A stretch of 36,998 bases of DNA from CAIXMG01 sp964628065 (GTDB lineage: Bacteria > Patescibacteriota > Minisyncoccia > Phycocordibacterales > UBA1006). Of this stretch, positions 36,382-36,998 are shown piece by piece. The stretch is taken from assembly GCA_964628065.1 (NCBI GenBank), contig CAZVLM010000006.1, positions 1 through 36,998 of the forward strand. The letters are read 5' to 3'. The notes beneath the pieces were generated by a model. The model was given only the letters and a program-made list of their open reading frames with translations, was not told the origin of the DNA and searched no databases. Position 1 is the stretch's first letter. Each line of letters starts with the position of its first letter. Both the position numbers and the translations under genes were made by a program.

Positions 36382-36998
36382 TTATAAGATCACATCCACC
36401 AACGACAGCGTATATCCCGCTCCAAAACTTACCATAAGGATCCGCTGGCCTTTCTTAAGTACGCCTTCCTCTACCTTCTGCGCGAAGCAGAGCGCAACAG
36501 ATGCCCCTGCGGTATTGCCGTGCTTTTCGATATTCACGAGGAATTTTTCGATGGGACAGTTGATGCCCTCGGCGACTTTTCTGATCATGCGCATGTTCGC
36601 CTGATGGGGAACGATGAAGTCAAACTGATCGAGTGTGAGATTATTCTTTGTTAAGTAATCAGTAATAAGTTCGATCGTGAACTGGACGCCATGATTGTAA
36701 ACTTTCTTTCCGTCGATTTCGAATTTCTCGGAATTCTCCCATGTCATCACACTGAACAGTGTTCTGAAATAAACATCTTCAAGGTTATCTGTAACGACCT
36801 TGCACAGAGTGTCTTGGATTCCACTTTCAGTATCTGCTACCTCTTCAAGAAGAACGCACCCTGCCGCATCTCCAAAGAGAACGCCTGTCTTGTGATCAAA
36901 TGAATTGAGTGTCTTGCTCATACGATCAGCGCCACAGACGATAACTTTTTTCGCTTTGCCGGACTTGATAAGTGCTACGCCTTGTTCAACGCCAAACA
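36382..36998 (-). CDS. fabH: 3-oxoacyl-ACP synthase III-like, 5' end outside window
   Basis: The frame stays open to the window edge (FGVEQGVALIKSGKAKKVIVCGADRMSKTL...), so this is the C-terminal two-thirds, 205 residues. Family motifs: GVLFGDAAGCVLLEEV, the catalytic His in PHQANMR and Asn in HGNTAGASV, and ending SFGAGYTLSLVDVIL. The catalytic Cys would lie upstream of the window. FabH condenses acetyl-CoA with malonyl-ACP to start fatty-acid synthesis. Many CPR bacteria lack this pathway, so a related role or a lone enzyme is possible. Confidence 0.9.
   Translation of the reverse strand, partial: FGVEQGVALIKSGKAKKVIVCGADRMSKTLNSFDHKTGVLFGDAAGCVLLEEVADTESGIQDTLCKVVTDNLEDVYFRTLFSVMTWENSEKFEIDGKKVYNHGVQFTIELITDYLTKNNLTLDQFDFIVPHQANMRMIRKVAEGINCPIEKFLVNIEKHGNTAGASVALCFAQKVEEGVLKKGQRILMVSFGAGYTLSLVDVIL

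Noticed and set aside
1..36998. CRISPR array or cas genes
   Set aside because: No regularly spaced direct repeats and no Cas proteins were seen on either strand.
1..36998. Alternative genetic code (TGA as Gly)
   Set aside because: TGA is used as a stop (toxin gene at 4399-4401), and the recognisable proteins are complete without reading through TGA.

Overview
The window looks like a metagenome-assembled fragment of a Patescibacteria (CPR) genome, probably of the Parcubacteria group. The reasons are: small separate transcription units on both strands, a trigger factor without its PPIase domain, a PemK-like toxin of the CPR type, a Gmad2-domain surface protein, tRNAs mostly without encoded CCA next to a CCA-adding enzyme, heavy use of CGA for Arg, and almost no Shine-Dalgarno sequences. 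TGA acts as a stop (for example at 4399-4401), so the standard bacterial code is in use rather than code 25. Three runs of exactly 100 N occur. Two of them are flanked by the same 55-mer on both sides and are unmerged overlaps, not missing DNA. The third, at 21481, is a real gap.

Layout. 1-10 kb: housekeeping genes (tig, clpP, rny, HU, two tRNAs), two RelBE/YafQ-type toxin-antitoxin operons, secreted or anchored proteins (peptidoglycan-binding, lipoprotein, DoxX, Gmad2) and two unrecognised genes. 10.1-14.1 kb: yraN, tRNA-Arg, tRNA-Gly, cca, an HD hydrolase and a CYTH protein. This stretch holds about twelve ParB parS-like sites, many inside coding sequence, and an AT-rich intergenic region with DnaA boxes and short iterated repeats that may be a replication origin or partition region. 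14-18.3 kb: small unknown genes, exonuclease III, a methyltransferase and two tandem structured non-coding RNAs, each with its own promoter and terminator. 18.3-23.5 kb: a methyltransferase and a substrate-binding protein (SBP) in one operon, a Xer-type recombinase, rpsO and a NYN-domain gene (both cut by the gap), and a membrane-anchored, motif-altered polyprenyl-synthase-like protein.

23.5-36.3 kb (with the first SBP at 19 kb) is an uptake island. There are six paralogous LivK-type SBPs, one LivH/LivM permease pair, no LivG/LivF ATPase in view, and three HTH regulators (two TrmB-like). Each regulator is divergent from one SBP, with an inverted repeat near the regulator start. One SBP has a frameshift at a run of five G. 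Two further small RNA candidates and a PemK-like toxin lie between these genes. The window ends inside a FabH-like ketoacyl synthase.

A recurring regulatory feature runs through the window. About twenty genes have a -10 element, usually of the extended TGnTAnnnT type, ending only 6-9 bases before the start codon, so their mRNAs are predicted to be leaderless. Some poorly conserved or unusual genes instead have promoters with normal leaders.
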